NCBI RefSeq assembly: GCF_030380735.1
Contig: NZ_JAUDRZ010000030.1
Coordinates: forward strand, 667,548 to 731,547
Direction: 5' to 3'
Origin: Rhizobium sp. S152
GTDB lineage: Bacteria; Pseudomonadota; Alphaproteobacteria; Rhizobiales; Rhizobiaceae
DNA length: 64,000 bases
A program made the translations under genes and the position numbers. The notes beneath the pieces are model-generated. The model was not told the DNA's origin. It worked only from the letters and a program-made list of their open reading frames with translations, and made no database searches. Numbering within the stretch: the stretch's first letter is position 1; each line of letters starts with the position of its first letter. Below are positions 52,584 to 61,695 of this stretch, piece after piece.

Positions 52584-53708
52584 TTAAGCCGTGGAACCGA
52601 CGACGCCCTCGACCAGATAGTCCATGCTCTCGAGTTCGATCGCGTCCTCGGCGAGCGCCTTGTCGGCAGCGACGATGACGTTCCCCTTGTTGTCCTTCAT
52701 CGGCCCCTTGAAGACCGAGAACTTGCCGCTCATGATCTCGGCGTGGACGGCCTCGAACTTGGTCCGGGCTTCAGCCGAAACGGCCGGCCCGAGCGGGCTC
52801 ATCTTCACGAAGCCGTCCTTCAGGCCGCCGCGTACGAAATTGCCGAGCTTCTCGCCGTCCTGCGCCTTCTTGACGAAATCGGTGTAGACGTTGCCCCAGG
52901 CCCATTCCGCACCGGTGAGATACTTTTCTGGCGCCAGCGGGCTCTGGTTTGCGTGGTAGCCGCAGACGAAGGCGCCACGGCCGGCAGCAGTCTCGACAAC
53001 CACTTTGGGGCTGTCGACATGGCAGGTGATGACGTCGGCGCCCTGGTCGACCAGCGCGTTGGTGGCTTCTGCTTCCTTGACGGCCAGCGACCATTCGCCG
53101 GTGAAGATCACCTGGCAGGTGATGGCGGGATCGACCGAGCGCGCGCCGAGCAGGAAGGAGTTGATGTTCTGCAGCACCTGCGGGATCGGCTTGGCGGCAA
53201 CGAAGCCGATCTTCTTGCTCTTCGTGGCATAACCGGCGGCGATCCCGTTCAGATACTGGCCCTGGCCGATATAACCGAAATAAGAGCCGGTATTCGCAGG
53301 GTTCTTGCCCTCCTGCCAGAGGCCACCACAATGGCGGAACTGGATGTCGGGATATTTCGCGGCCATGGCCAGCATGTGGGGGTCGAAATAGCCGAACGAG
53401 GTCGGGAAGAGCAGGGTTGCGCCATCGAGGTTGATCATCGATTCCATCGTCTTCTGGACATCGACGGTTTCAGGCACATTTTCCTCTTCGACCACGGTGA
53501 CGCCCTCAAGCGCCTTGACGGCGGCGGCACCTTCGGCATGCGCCTGGTTATAGCCATAGTCGTCCTTGGGGCCGACATAGATGAAGCCGACGGTCAGCGC
53601 GGTCTGTGCCATCACCCGACCCGACAACAGGCCCGGCGTTACCGCCAGCGCGCCGGCGGCGGAGGCCTGGAGGAAATGGCGGCGATTCATGGAAAGGAGT
53701 TTGGTCAT
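52584..53708 (-). CDS. BMP-family ABC substrate-binding protein
   Basis: A 374-residue periplasmic binding protein of the basic membrane protein family (Pfam Bmp), which normally binds nucleosides or ring compounds. The N-terminus reads MTKLLSMNRRHFLQASAAGA, a twin-arginine-type signal (RRHFLQ). Mature motifs include VGFIYVGPKDDYGYNQAHAE and CGGLWQEGKNPANTGSYFGY, then FGYIGQGQYLNGIAAGYATK. First gene of the operon, so cyanuric acid, biuret or a related pyrimidine is the likely ligand. The ATG at 53708 has AGGGAGA. Confidence 0.92.
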   Translation of the reverse strand: MTKLLSMNRRHFLQASAAGALAVTPGLLSGRVMAQTALTVGFIYVGPKDDYGYNQAHAEGAAAVKALEGVTVVEEENVPETVDVQKTMESMINLDGATLLFPTSFGYFDPHMLAMAAKYPDIQFRHCGGLWQEGKNPANTGSYFGYIGQGQYLNGIAAGYATKSKKIGFVAAKPIPQVLQNINSFLLGARSVDPAITCQVIFTGEWSLAVKEAEATNALVDQGADVITCHVDSPKVVVETAAGRGAFVCGYHANQSPLAPEKYLTGAEWAWGNVYTDFVKKAQDGEKLGNFVRGGLKDGFVKMSPLGPAVSAEARTKFEAVHAEIMSGKFSVFKGPMKDNKGNVIVAADKALAEDAIELESMDYLVEGVVGSTA

Positions 53709-53759
53709 TGCGATTCTCCCTGCGGCGTGGCCGCGTCAAACAAATGGTGGCAGGAAAAG

Positions 53760-54011
53760 TGTATGCAATGACCGTGCCAGATTTTAAGTTATTGTTATCG
53801 CATCACTTTCAAAAGAGGGGAGGCGGGAGAGCGTAAACTGTATGCAGATTTCGCTGCGCGCGTGATTAAAAATGCATCCATGCTGGAAAAATGAGCGTAC
53901 ATGACTGAAAACACGCGGGAAAAGCTGCACTTAGATATTCGCATACGGCCATAAGATGCGGCAAATACGAAATTATTTGACTTTGTAAGTACTGAAGATC
54001 ATCTGTATGCA
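53760..54011. promoter_or_regulatory. Three TGTATGCA octamers, GntR-operator candidates
   Basis: TGTATGCA occurs at 53760-53767, 53839-53846 and 54004-54011, all in the divergent promoter region between the binding-protein gene and the GntR gene. It fits the self-complementary consensus TGYATRCA, the form expected for a dimeric FCD-type GntR protein. No other copies were seen nearby. The 325-bp stretch from 53709 to 54033 holds no gene. Confidence 0.5.
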
Positions 54012-54033
54012 ACAAGCAATATAGAGGTCGAAA

Positions 54034-54711
54034 GTGAAGCAGATCAGGCGAAGGCAGGTCATACGCACGGGCACCACCGTCGAGCAGATGGTGCGGGCCA
54101 TCGCGGATATGATTGTCATTGGCGTGATGCATCCCGGCGAACGGCTGGATGAACTCTCGCTCGCTGTCCGTTTCGACGTTTCGAGAACGCCGGTGCGCGA
54201 AGCCTTGAGGGAACTGGGCGCCATGGGCCTAGTCGATCGCGAACCCAACCGCAGCGCCGTCGTCGCCAATGTCACGGAAGCCTATCTTCACTCCATGTTC
54301 GAGGCGATGTCGGAACTGGAAGCCATCTGCGCGCGGCTTGCGGCCGAGCGCATGACGGTCGACGAGCGCCACGCGCTCGAACTCGAGCACCGCGCATCGG
54401 CGAGGCTGGTCCACGCCAACGCCCAGGAAGACTACGCCGCCCACAATACGGAGTTCCACACCCGGCTCTATCGCGGCGCCCATAACGACCATATCTACGA
54501 AATGGTGACGCAGACCCGGGCACGCCTGGCACCGTTCCGCCGCGCGCAATTCCGGCTCCCCGGGCGCCTCGCCAAGTCATATGACGAGCACGATGTTATC
54601 GTCACCGCGATCATGCGCGGCGACAGCGCGGCGGCCAGCCAGGCCGCCTATTCGCATGTTGCCATCGTCAGTGATGCCAGTATTGTATTCGCGTCCGACA
54701 AGGCGGAATGA
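54034..54711 (+). CDS. GntR-family (FCD/FadR-type) transcription regulator
   Basis: A 225-residue regulator. The N-terminal winged HTH is TVEQMVRAIADMIVIGVMHP then LSLAVRFDVSRTPVREALRE, with LGAMGLVDREPNRSAVV. The C-terminal FCD ligand domain follows (AMSELEAICARLAAERM, FHTRLYRGAHNDHIYEMV). Divergent from the cyanurate operon and next to three candidate operators, so it is probably the repressor of that operon, released by a pathway intermediate. GTG start with AGAGG. Confidence 0.9.
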   Translation: MKQIRRRQVIRTGTTVEQMVRAIADMIVIGVMHPGERLDELSLAVRFDVSRTPVREALRELGAMGLVDREPNRSAVVANVTEAYLHSMFEAMSELEAICARLAAERMTVDERHALELEHRASARLVHANAQEDYAAHNTEFHTRLYRGAHNDHIYEMVTQTRARLAPFRRAQFRLPGRLAKSYDEHDVIVTAIMRGDSAAASQAAYSHVAIVSDASIVFASDKAE

Positions 54712-54766
54712 TCCTCCTGTCGGGTATCAGAAATGCACCATAACGATCTATGAAATATAGGTTTTC

Positions 54767-55162
54767 ATGAAGAAGGCGATCAATCCCCCATCTGTTCGAA
54801 AGCCCTTCGGCAACTACAATCACGGCCTGCTCGTGCCGCCTGGAGCATCGCTACTCGTGACATCTGGCCAACTCGGTATCGCGCTTGACGACGGCATTCC
54901 GGAGGGCGTCACCGCCCAGGCGGAGCTTTGTTTCAAGGCGATTGGCGCGATCCTCGATGAGGCCGGCATGACCTTTGCCGACGTGATCCGCATCTCCGGC
55001 TTCGTGACCCGCCGGGAGGATTTTCCGGCCTACATGGCGGTGCGCGACCGCTATACGCTCGACCCCAAGCCTGTCTCCACACTGATCGTCGTTGGCGGCT
55101 TTACACGGGCGGAGTTTCTGGTCGAGGTGGAAGTGACGGCGGCGAAGGTGATGACGCCGTAA
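54767..55162 (+). CDS. RidA/YjgF/YER057c/UK114-family protein
   Basis: A 131-residue imine-deaminase-type protein. Conserved features are YNHGLLVPPGASLLVTSGQL, QAELCFKAIGAILDEAGM and DVIRISGFVTRREDFPAYMA. RidA members remove reactive enamines; RutC relatives work in pyrimidine breakdown. Here it is between the GntR regulator and a frameshifted VOC gene and could detoxify an imine made by one of the two nitrogen operons. That role is inferred. Confidence 0.85.
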   Translation: MKKAINPPSVRKPFGNYNHGLLVPPGASLLVTSGQLGIALDDGIPEGVTAQAELCFKAIGAILDEAGMTFADVIRISGFVTRREDFPAYMAVRDRYTLDPKPVSTLIVVGGFTRAEFLVEVEVTAAKVMTP

Positions 55163-55173
55163 CGGAGGCTACC

Positions 55174-55562
55174 TTGACCGTTCAATTCGCAGCCGTCGTG
55201 ATCTATGCGCGAGATGTTGAAGGCACGATTTCATTCTATGAAAAGCATTTCTTTTTCAAAGCAGTGAGAGATGATGCTGACAGAATAGTCGAGCTAGTAA
55301 ATGAAAGTGGCGGCGGCCGCATTCTTGTCCATCAGGCGGGAAAGGCAGTGAAGCAGGGTCAGTCGACAGTAAAGCTGATCTTCGCTATGGAGGACGTGGC
55401 AGCCTTCTGCGTTGGCCGCGCTGTCGAAGGGCTGGTTTCGGCCCGCAGCACGAGGCCGACGGCTATGTCTATGCCAATGCCCGCGATCCCTCCGGCAACC
55501 CAGTCTCCGTTTCCAGCCGCGCGTTTCGCCAAGGCGGGCAGGGCGCACCAACCTCCCCCTAG
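55174..55562 (+). pseudogene. VOC-family protein gene with frameshift
   Basis: A glyoxalase/bleomycin-resistance-fold gene. Frame 1 reads MTVQFAAVVIYARDVEGTIS, FYEKHFFFKAV to about residue 88 (VGRAVEGL), then goes off into low-complexity sequence. From about 55431 the +2 frame continues the family: AGFGPQHEADGYVYANARDP, SGNPVSVSSRAF, ending at TAG 55560-55562. A one-base indel around 55420-55436 is therefore likely, near a GAAGGGC run. Either a real pseudogene or a sequence error. It follows ridA by 11 bp. Confidence 0.75.
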
Positions 55563-56140
55563 AAACGCTCCATTGCCGCATGCACCCGGCCCAGAAACCG
55601 CGCGCGCGTCTCCTCGGTGCAATTGTTCATGTCGTAGTGGGCGAGAAAGGTTACCGGGCGCACCGGGTTGATCTGCGCCCTCAGCACCCGCTTGACAATT
55701 TTCTTCGGCGGATTGCCGGCGACGAAGGCGCGGAAAGGGGTGGCCCCGTAGGTCAGCACCGCGCCAAGCTTGCGGATGTGCCTGAGACGGGATTCCACCT
55801 TTCCCTCCACCAGTTCGAAGGACACGCCCGGCAGCCAGACGCGGTCGAAATAACCCTTTAGGATTGCCGGGAAGCCGAAGTTCCAGATCGGCGTGACGAT
55901 CACCAATCCCTCGGCCCGCTTCAGCCGCTCGACATGATCCTTCACTAACTCGGCGTTCTCAGGATAGTCGTGGTAGATCAGCCGGTCATGCCGCGAAAGA
56001 ACAGGATCGAATTCCTCGGCGTAGAGGTCGCATCCATCGACCTCGTGGCCCCCCGCCTTCAGGCTCTCCAGCGTTTTTTGATAGAGCGCCTTGCCGTAGC
56101 TCGATTCCACCGGATGTGAGTGAAGGACGAGTACCCTCAT
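55559..56140 (-). CDS. NAD(P)H:quinone oxidoreductase, flavodoxin fold
   Basis: A 193-residue FMN/FAD reductase of the NQO/YwrO family. VLVLHSHPVESSYGKALYQK is the phosphate-binding start and IVTPIWNFGFPAILKGYFDR the typical W-N-F-G-F-P-A active-site loop. Likely a cytosolic two-electron quinone or flavin reductase. Its stop overlaps the VOC gene end by 4 bp on the opposite strand, and its start overlaps the FAD oxidoreductase gene by 4 bp, so it is the last gene of the second operon. Confidence 0.85.
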   Translation of the reverse strand: MRVLVLHSHPVESSYGKALYQKTLESLKAGGHEVDGCDLYAEEFDPVLSRHDRLIYHDYPENAELVKDHVERLKRAEGLVIVTPIWNFGFPAILKGYFDRVWLPGVSFELVEGKVESRLRHIRKLGAVLTYGATPFRAFVAGNPPKKIVKRVLRAQINPVRPVTFLAHYDMNNCTEETRARFLGRVHAAMERF

Positions 56141-57546
56141 GCGCTCTCCATCACCGAGGCCAGGCCCGGGAACAGATAGTTCTGGCCGGCGGAAAAATCG
56201 AAGTCGGGGTTCTCCCAGGCGATCATCTTGCCGGGGTTGAGCAGCCCCTTCGGATCGGTTTCGTGCTTGAAGGCCAGCTGCACCTTATCCGTCTGCTTCA
56301 TGCCACCTTCCTCGAGCGTGTAGCGGTGCGGGTTGAAGATCGGGCAGCCGTGGTCCTGGTGGATCTTGATGATCTCCTCCAGCCGCTCTTCCGTCGTGTA
56401 GCGCACCAGCGGCAGGCCGGAGCACTGGATCTGCCCGTCGAACTTGATGAACTCGAGATGGCCGGGTACCTCGTCGCCGAAAATCTCGACCATCTTGGCG
56501 ACCTTCGCCACATGGTCTGGGCCGGGATACTGGACCTGCAGGTAGGTGTATTCGGGATCGACCTTGAGCGCGCGCAGCGTCGTGTGGTTCCAGGCGAGCT
56601 CATAGGCATGTGGAATGCCCTTCATGCTCTCCACCTTGTCGGAGCGGAATATGATTTCGCCCTTCTGCGAGGCCGTGAACGCGCTGAAAGCATCGATCGA
56701 GTGCGGTGCCACCATCACCACCACGACCGACTGCCCCTCGCGGATATAGGGCTTGTGGCGGGTGAAGTAGCTGTAGGGGATGGGGGCGGCAATCGGGGCG
56801 ATCTCCTTGGTCAGGATGCCGTTGCACTTTGCCAGCGCATCCGCGTAGCGCACGCCGTCCATGAACTGGTCGTATCCGACCAGCACATCCACCCAATCAT
56901 AGGCCGGCGCGAGCGGCATCTCGATCTCGGTGATGATGCCGTTGGTGCCGTAGGCGTGGCTGACCTTCTGCAGGTCCCAGCCCGTCAGCTCCAGAATACG
57001 CGGCTCGGCCTCCATCGTCACCACCCGCAGCCGGATGATGTTGCCGATATCGCGCAGGCCGCCCCAGGTGATCGACCCGACGCCGCCGGAGCCGCCGGCG
57101 ATGAAGCCGCCGATCGTCGCCGTCTGCGCCGTCGATGGATGGAAGCGCAGCTCCTGGCCGGAATGCGCCTTGGTCTGCTTGTCGAGCTGCGCGATGATGA
57201 TCCCCGGTTCGCAGATCACCCGGCCCGGATGGATTTCCTTGATCTGGTCCATCGCCGCAAGATTGAGAACGATACCGCCGGAGAGCGGCATGGCCTGGCC
57301 GTAGTTGCCTGTTCCGGCCCCGCGTGGCGTGATCGGAACGCCGTGGGCGAACGCCACCTTCAGCGTTTGGATGACCTCCGCTTCGTTTTTCGGCGTGACC
57401 ACCAGATCGGCCGTGACGCCGTCGAGCTGCGCCTTCAGAACGGGGGAGTACCAATAGAAGTCCCGGCTCTTCTGGCGCACCAGCGCCGGATTGTCCTCGA
57501 TCGCGATGCCTTCGAGTTCCTGTTTGATCTTCTGGTAATCCGGCAT
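56137..57546 (-). CDS. FAD-binding (VAO/GlcD-type) oxidoreductase
   Basis: A 469-residue flavin oxidoreductase with the FAD_binding_4 domain. The pyrophosphate loop is ITPRGAGTGNYGQAMPLSGG, followed by IGGFIAGGSGGVGSITWGGL. A C-terminal NPHRYTLEEGGMKQ carries residues typical for the substrate side. The ATG at 57546 (MPDYQKIKQELEG) is preferred to the in-frame 57600. Substrate unknown; oxidation of an amidohydrolase product such as a hydroxylated pyrimidine or an alpha-hydroxy acid is plausible. It lies 1 bp after the amidohydrolase stop. Confidence 0.85.
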   Translation of the reverse strand: MPDYQKIKQELEGIAIEDNPALVRQKSRDFYWYSPVLKAQLDGVTADLVVTPKNEAEVIQTLKVAFAHGVPITPRGAGTGNYGQAMPLSGGIVLNLAAMDQIKEIHPGRVICEPGIIIAQLDKQTKAHSGQELRFHPSTAQTATIGGFIAGGSGGVGSITWGGLRDIGNIIRLRVVTMEAEPRILELTGWDLQKVSHAYGTNGIITEIEMPLAPAYDWVDVLVGYDQFMDGVRYADALAKCNGILTKEIAPIAAPIPYSYFTRHKPYIREGQSVVVVMVAPHSIDAFSAFTASQKGEIIFRSDKVESMKGIPHAYELAWNHTTLRALKVDPEYTYLQVQYPGPDHVAKVAKMVEIFGDEVPGHLEFIKFDGQIQCSGLPLVRYTTEERLEEIIKIHQDHGCPIFNPHRYTLEEGGMKQTDKVQLAFKHETDPKGLLNPGKMIAWENPDFDFSAGQNYLFPGLASVMESA

Positions 57547-57547
57547 G

Positions 57548-58861
57548 TCAGGCTCCAACGACGCTATCGAGTTCACGGTAATCGGGCAGGCTGCGATCAA
57601 TGACCTTGCCGCGGCGTAGCACCACGCGGTCGGCCTGCGGACGGGATAGAAATTCGCTCCAGCGCCGGGCGCTGAAAAGCACGAGATCGGCCGGCGCTCC
57701 GACGGAAATGCGACCCATATCCGCGCGTCCGGCGATATCGGCGGCCGATGTGGTCACGATGCGTGCGGCGCTGTCGAGCGGATGATCGAGCTGCAGGATG
57801 CGCACCGCCTCGCGAAACACCTCGACGGGATCGAGATCGCCATAGGCATAGAACGGGTCGCGCGTATTGTCGGAGGCGACGGCGGTCCGAACCCCGGCCG
57901 CATCGAGCTCCTTGAACAGCGTCACGCCCCGCCAGCGCGGCGTCCGACCGGGATACCTGTCCTGAAGATACATGTTGCACATCGGCAGAGAAATTATTGA
58001 AATATTTGCCTTTTGCACAAGTTCGATGGTGCGCCTGGCGAGCGCGTCATCCTGCCTGGCAAGCGAGCAGCAATGGCCTGTCGTCACATTGCCGGTGAAG
58101 CCGTTGCGGATGACAGCCTCGGCGATCGCCTTCAGCGTCTCGGCGCCGGGATCGTCGGTCTCGTCGACATGCAGATCGACGTCGAGCCCGTTGTCGGCGG
58201 CGGCCTTCAGCAGCGTATCGAGCTGCCAGGTCAAATCCGCGCTCATCTTCGTCACGCCGCCGAGCAGGCAGCCTGTGTTACGAACGATTTGGACGAGTTC
58301 CGCGAAATAGGCCTCGTTGACCATGTCGTCCATAGGAAACAGGGCCGCCGCCTGCAGGGCGATCTTGTCCTTCCAGGCATCGCGCACCTCGGCAAACACC
58401 TCGAACGAGATGCGATGCTGCGGAGCCGGTGAATCCAGATGCGTACGGATCAGGCTGGTGCCGTGCGCGTAGGCCGAGCGTAGCGAGAACTCCATCCGCT
58501 TGCGCACATCGGCGGCGTTCCAGTGGGTCGCGCGGTCGATGCCGACGGAGGTCAGCGCGCCCATGAAGGTGCCATCCGGATTGCTGTTGCGCGCCCAGAT
58601 ATGACCCTTGTCGAGATGCGTATGCACATCGGCGAAACATGGCCAGACCATGCCGTCGCGCATGTCGGATTTCGCAAGCTCCTGCGGCGCCGAACCGGGC
58701 GGCAGGATCGCGGCGATCAACCCGTCCTCGATAACGAGATCGGCCTTTACCAGCCCCTCGACCGAGACATCCTCGTAATCCGCGACGGCGATAGTGGGCA
58801 GCGTCGCGTGGCTCAGAACGAAGCGTGCGGAATTGGGCGGCGACATGAAGGAATAGGTCAT
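57548..58861 (-). CDS. Cytosine-deaminase-like amidohydrolase
   Basis: A 437-residue TIM-barrel metal hydrolase of the CodA/atrazine-chlorohydrolase superfamily. Ligand motifs are ADVHTHLDKG (HxH), DVDLHVDE (H and E), VTTGHCCSL (H) and SDNTRDPFYAYGD (D), the CodA-like set. It would deaminate a cytosine-like ring. Operon context with a VAO oxidoreductase suggests breakdown of a pyrimidine- or purine-type base. Start MTYSFMSPPN at 58861 overlaps the permease stop by one base. Confidence 0.85.
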   Translation of the reverse strand: MTYSFMSPPNSARFVLSHATLPTIAVADYEDVSVEGLVKADLVIEDGLIAAILPPGSAPQELAKSDMRDGMVWPCFADVHTHLDKGHIWARNSNPDGTFMGALTSVGIDRATHWNAADVRKRMEFSLRSAYAHGTSLIRTHLDSPAPQHRISFEVFAEVRDAWKDKIALQAAALFPMDDMVNEAYFAELVQIVRNTGCLLGGVTKMSADLTWQLDTLLKAAADNGLDVDLHVDETDDPGAETLKAIAEAVIRNGFTGNVTTGHCCSLARQDDALARRTIELVQKANISIISLPMCNMYLQDRYPGRTPRWRGVTLFKELDAAGVRTAVASDNTRDPFYAYGDLDPVEVFREAVRILQLDHPLDSAARIVTTSAADIAGRADMGRISVGAPADLVLFSARRWSEFLSRPQADRVVLRRGKVIDRSLPDYRELDSVVGA

Positions 58862-59703
58862 CAGTTTTCCCGCTTCAAACTGCTCTCATGCCAGCGATGC
58901 AGGCTGAGCCAGGAGATGAATGAGGTGACCGCGAAGATCGCCACGCCGAGCAGCGACAGCATCAGCAGGGCCGCGAAGAGGCGAGGGATGTTCATGCGGT
59001 ACTGCGCCTCGAGCAGACGGAAGGCCAGCCCCGATCCGGCGCCCGCCGAACCCGCCGCGAATTCAGCGACGACAGCGGCAATCAGCGCCAACCCGCCACC
59101 GATCCTGAGACCCGTCATGAAATAGGGCTGTGCGGCCGGCAGCTTCAGATAGAGCAATGTCTGCCAGCGTGAGGCGCCATAGAGCTCGAAGAGGTTGATC
59201 AGATTGTGATCGACGCTCTTCAGGCCCTGCACCATGTTCGACAGGATCGGAAAGAAGGCGACCAGGAAGGCGCAGATCAAGAGTGCCACCTGCGTCGACG
59301 GCGCGTAGATCAGGATCAGCGGCGAGATCGCTACCACAGGCGTCACCTGCAGGATGACCGCCAGAGGATAAAACGCGATCTCGATCCAGCGCGACTGCAC
59401 CAGGAAGACGGCAAAGCCGACACCGCCGATCAGCGCCAGGATCAAAGAGAGGAACGTGATCTTGGTGGTGACCCAGAGGGCAGGGGCGAGCGTTCCCCAA
59501 TCGCTGACAAAAGAGGCGGCTACGGCTGCCGGCCCCGGCAGGATATACGGAGGCACACCAGACAGCTTGACATAGAGCCACCAGATCACGACCAGCACCG
59601 CGACGGTGAGCCCCGGAACAAGGATCCGCAGCGCCAGGTCGCGGCGCCGCGCATTGATCGGGTTGGTAACCTCCATGACGGCAGTGTCGGCGATATCGGC
59701 CAT
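58861..59703 (-). CDS. ABC transporter permease (SsuC/ThiX type)
   Basis: A 280-residue permease of BPD_transp_1 type with about six segments (LALRILVPGLTVAVLVVIWW, TPVVAISPLILIYAPSTQVA). The EAA loop is LFELYGASRWQTLLYLKLPA. The start at 59703 (MADIADTAVMEVT) overlaps the ATPase stop (TGATG); the longer frame to 59763 is rejected. Works with the adjacent ATPase and NMT1-type binding protein. Confidence 0.9.
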   Translation of the reverse strand: MADIADTAVMEVTNPINARRRDLALRILVPGLTVAVLVVIWWLYVKLSGVPPYILPGPAAVAASFVSDWGTLAPALWVTTKITFLSLILALIGGVGFAVFLVQSRWIEIAFYPLAVILQVTPVVAISPLILIYAPSTQVALLICAFLVAFFPILSNMVQGLKSVDHNLINLFELYGASRWQTLLYLKLPAAQPYFMTGLRIGGGLALIAAVVAEFAAGSAGAGSGLAFRLLEAQYRMNIPRLFAALLMLSLLGVAIFAVTSFISWLSLHRWHESSLKREN

Positions 59704-60533
59704 CAGTGATCTTCCTTCGCGGCATTGATCGCCCCGATCAGCGAGTGCGAGACCGTCTCGCAAGCCCGGCGATATTCCTCCGAGGTGCGGTAATGCGCGT
59801 CGCGCTCAAGGCTGGTGAGGAGCGGCAGATCGGCATGCACGCGCCCGGGTCGCGCCTTCATCACGACGATGCGGTTGGAGAGGTAGGCGGATTCGAACAC
59901 CGAATGCGTGACGAAGATCACCGTGATGCCGGTCTCCTTCCAGAGCCGCAGCACGTCGTCATTGAGCTTCTGCCGGGTGATTTCGTCGAGCGCCGCGAAA
60001 GGCTCGTCCATCAGGAGCAGCTTTGGCTTCGTCACCAGTGCGCGTGCGATCGACACGCGCATCTTCATGCCACCCGAGAGCTCGCGCGGATAGGCTTCCG
60101 CGAAATCCTGCAGCCCGACCGTCGCAAGCACTGCCATGATGTCTGGACGCGCCGCCGCCTTGGACACGCCGCGCAGCTTCAACGGCAGGTGCACATTGTC
60201 GAACACGTTCTTCCAGGGCATCAGCGTCGGCTCCTGAAACACGAAGCTGATATCGCCCTCCGGCAGTCCGCGCGAATTGATGCGCGAGCTCGGCCAGTCG
60301 ATCGTCCCGGATGACACGTCGCCGAGCCCGGCCATGATCCGCAGCGCCGTCGATTTCCCGCAACCCGATGGCCCGAGCAGGCTGATGAATTCACCACTCT
60401 CGACCGTCAGCGTCATGCCCGAAAGCGCGACCGTGCCGCTGGAGAATATCTTTGAGACCTGCTTCATCGCAACGAGCGGCCGCCTGCGGGCTTCGGCTGG
60501 TGTCGCTGACTGGAGGGGCTGCGATGAAGTCAT
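59703..60533 (-). CDS. ABC transporter ATPase (SsuB/TauB type)
   Basis: A 276-residue ATPase. Walker A LGPSGCGKSTALRIM, Q-loop FVFQEPTLMPW, signature LSGGMKMRVSIARAL, Walker B LLLMDEPFAALD and the H-switch VFVTHSVFES are all in place. Typical of nitrate/sulfonate/taurine and pyrimidine-precursor importers. Lies 64 bp after the binding protein gene on the same strand. Confidence 0.92.
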   Translation of the reverse strand: MTSSQPLQSATPAEARRRPLVAMKQVSKIFSSGTVALSGMTLTVESGEFISLLGPSGCGKSTALRIMAGLGDVSSGTIDWPSSRINSRGLPEGDISFVFQEPTLMPWKNVFDNVHLPLKLRGVSKAAARPDIMAVLATVGLQDFAEAYPRELSGGMKMRVSIARALVTKPKLLLMDEPFAALDEITRQKLNDDVLRLWKETGITVIFVTHSVFESAYLSNRIVVMKARPGRVHADLPLLTSLERDAHYRTSEEYRRACETVSHSLIGAINAAKEDH

Positions 60534-60597
60534 AAGGTCCGCTCATTTCTTGCGTCTGCCAGAAGCCTCCTCCCCGAGAGGAAGAGGGGAACCGGGA

Positions 60598-61614
60598 CTA
60601 GTTCTTCAGCGCCATGCCCACGCCCTTGCAGACATATTTGGTGGTGAACGCCTTGGTGTAGTCGGTGTCGGCCTTCAGCACCTTGATGCCGACCATTTCG
60701 TCGAAGAATTTCTTGTAGTGCGCGTCCGTCATGCAGCCGATGCCCTTGTCCAGTGCCTCGCCGGACTCGACAATCCCGTATTCCTTCATCTTGGCGATGG
60801 AATACGCGATCTGACCATCGGTCATCTCGGGATTGTCCTTCTTGATCAGCTCGTTGGCCTTGGTGTTATCGCCATAGAGATAGTTGTACCAACCTTCGAT
60901 CGAGGCATCGACGAAGCGCTGCACGACGTCGGACTTGCTATCGATCATCGTCTGCGTGGTGGTGATCGCCGTGGAGTAGGGGGTGTAGCCGTTGTCGGCG
61001 AGCAGGAACACCTTCGGCTCCCAGCCGGTCTGCTTCTGGATCTCGTAGGGCTCGGACGTCAGATAGCCCTGCTGCGCCGAAGACTTGTCGGCGATGAACG
61101 GACCGGGATTGAAGTTGTAAGGTTTGTACTGCTCGTCCTTGAAGCCGGAGTAATTGGCCTTCATCCATTCGAAGAAAGTCAGATATCCGTCCTTGCCGAG
61201 GAACAGCGTGTTGAGCTTGGCGAGGTCCTCAAATTTCTCGACACCGGCGTCGGGATGCGCGATCAGCACCTGTGGATCCTTCTGGAAGATCGCGGCGACA
61301 TCGACCAGCGGAATACCCTGCTCGACCGCCGTCAGTTCGCCCTGCGAGCTGCCCATATAGAAATCGATCTTGCCTGAAATCAGCAGTGCGGAGTTCGCCG
61401 CGTTGGGCCCGCCTTGGACGATCGTCACGTCGAGGCCGTGCTTGGCGTAGGTGCCGTCGGCCACCGCCTGGTAGAAGCCGCCATGCTCGGCCTGCGCCAG
61501 CCAGTTGGTGCCGTAGCTGACCTTGTCGAGGGCATAGCCCGGCGCTGTCGCGACGACAGTGGATCCGAAGCCTAGCAGCGCAGTATATGCCATATTCTTC
61601 AATGTTTTGGACAT
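60598..61614 (-). CDS. NMT1/THI5-type ABC substrate-binding protein
   Basis: A 338-residue periplasmic binding protein. A signal peptide (NMAYTALLGFGSTVVATAPGYA) precedes VSYGTNWLAQAEHGGFYQAV, DVTIVQGGPNAANSALLISG and a GKIDFYMGSSQGEL region, the NMT1 fold. Relatives bind hydroxymethylpyrimidine, sulfonates or riboflavin precursors. With a cytosine-deaminase-like partner a pyrimidine-type ligand is most likely. First gene of the operon; its start is 82 bp from the LysR-box. Confidence 0.9.
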   Translation of the reverse strand: MSKTLKNMAYTALLGFGSTVVATAPGYALDKVSYGTNWLAQAEHGGFYQAVADGTYAKHGLDVTIVQGGPNAANSALLISGKIDFYMGSSQGELTAVEQGIPLVDVAAIFQKDPQVLIAHPDAGVEKFEDLAKLNTLFLGKDGYLTFFEWMKANYSGFKDEQYKPYNFNPGPFIADKSSAQQGYLTSEPYEIQKQTGWEPKVFLLADNGYTPYSTAITTTQTMIDSKSDVVQRFVDASIEGWYNYLYGDNTKANELIKKDNPEMTDGQIAYSIAKMKEYGIVESGEALDKGIGCMTDAHYKKFFDEMVGIKVLKADTDYTKAFTTKYVCKGVGMALKN

Positions 61615-61695
61615 GTGCGGCGTTCCCCTTCAAGGCCGTGGAGCGTACTTCGATAGCGCTCATTTCCATTATTTGAACGGTTGCCTTGCGCTTTG

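Noticed and set aside
54767..55162. RutC-specific pyrimidine (Rut) pathway
   Set aside because: A RidA-family gene is present but no rutA/B/D/E/F genes are, so a Rut operon cannot be claimed.
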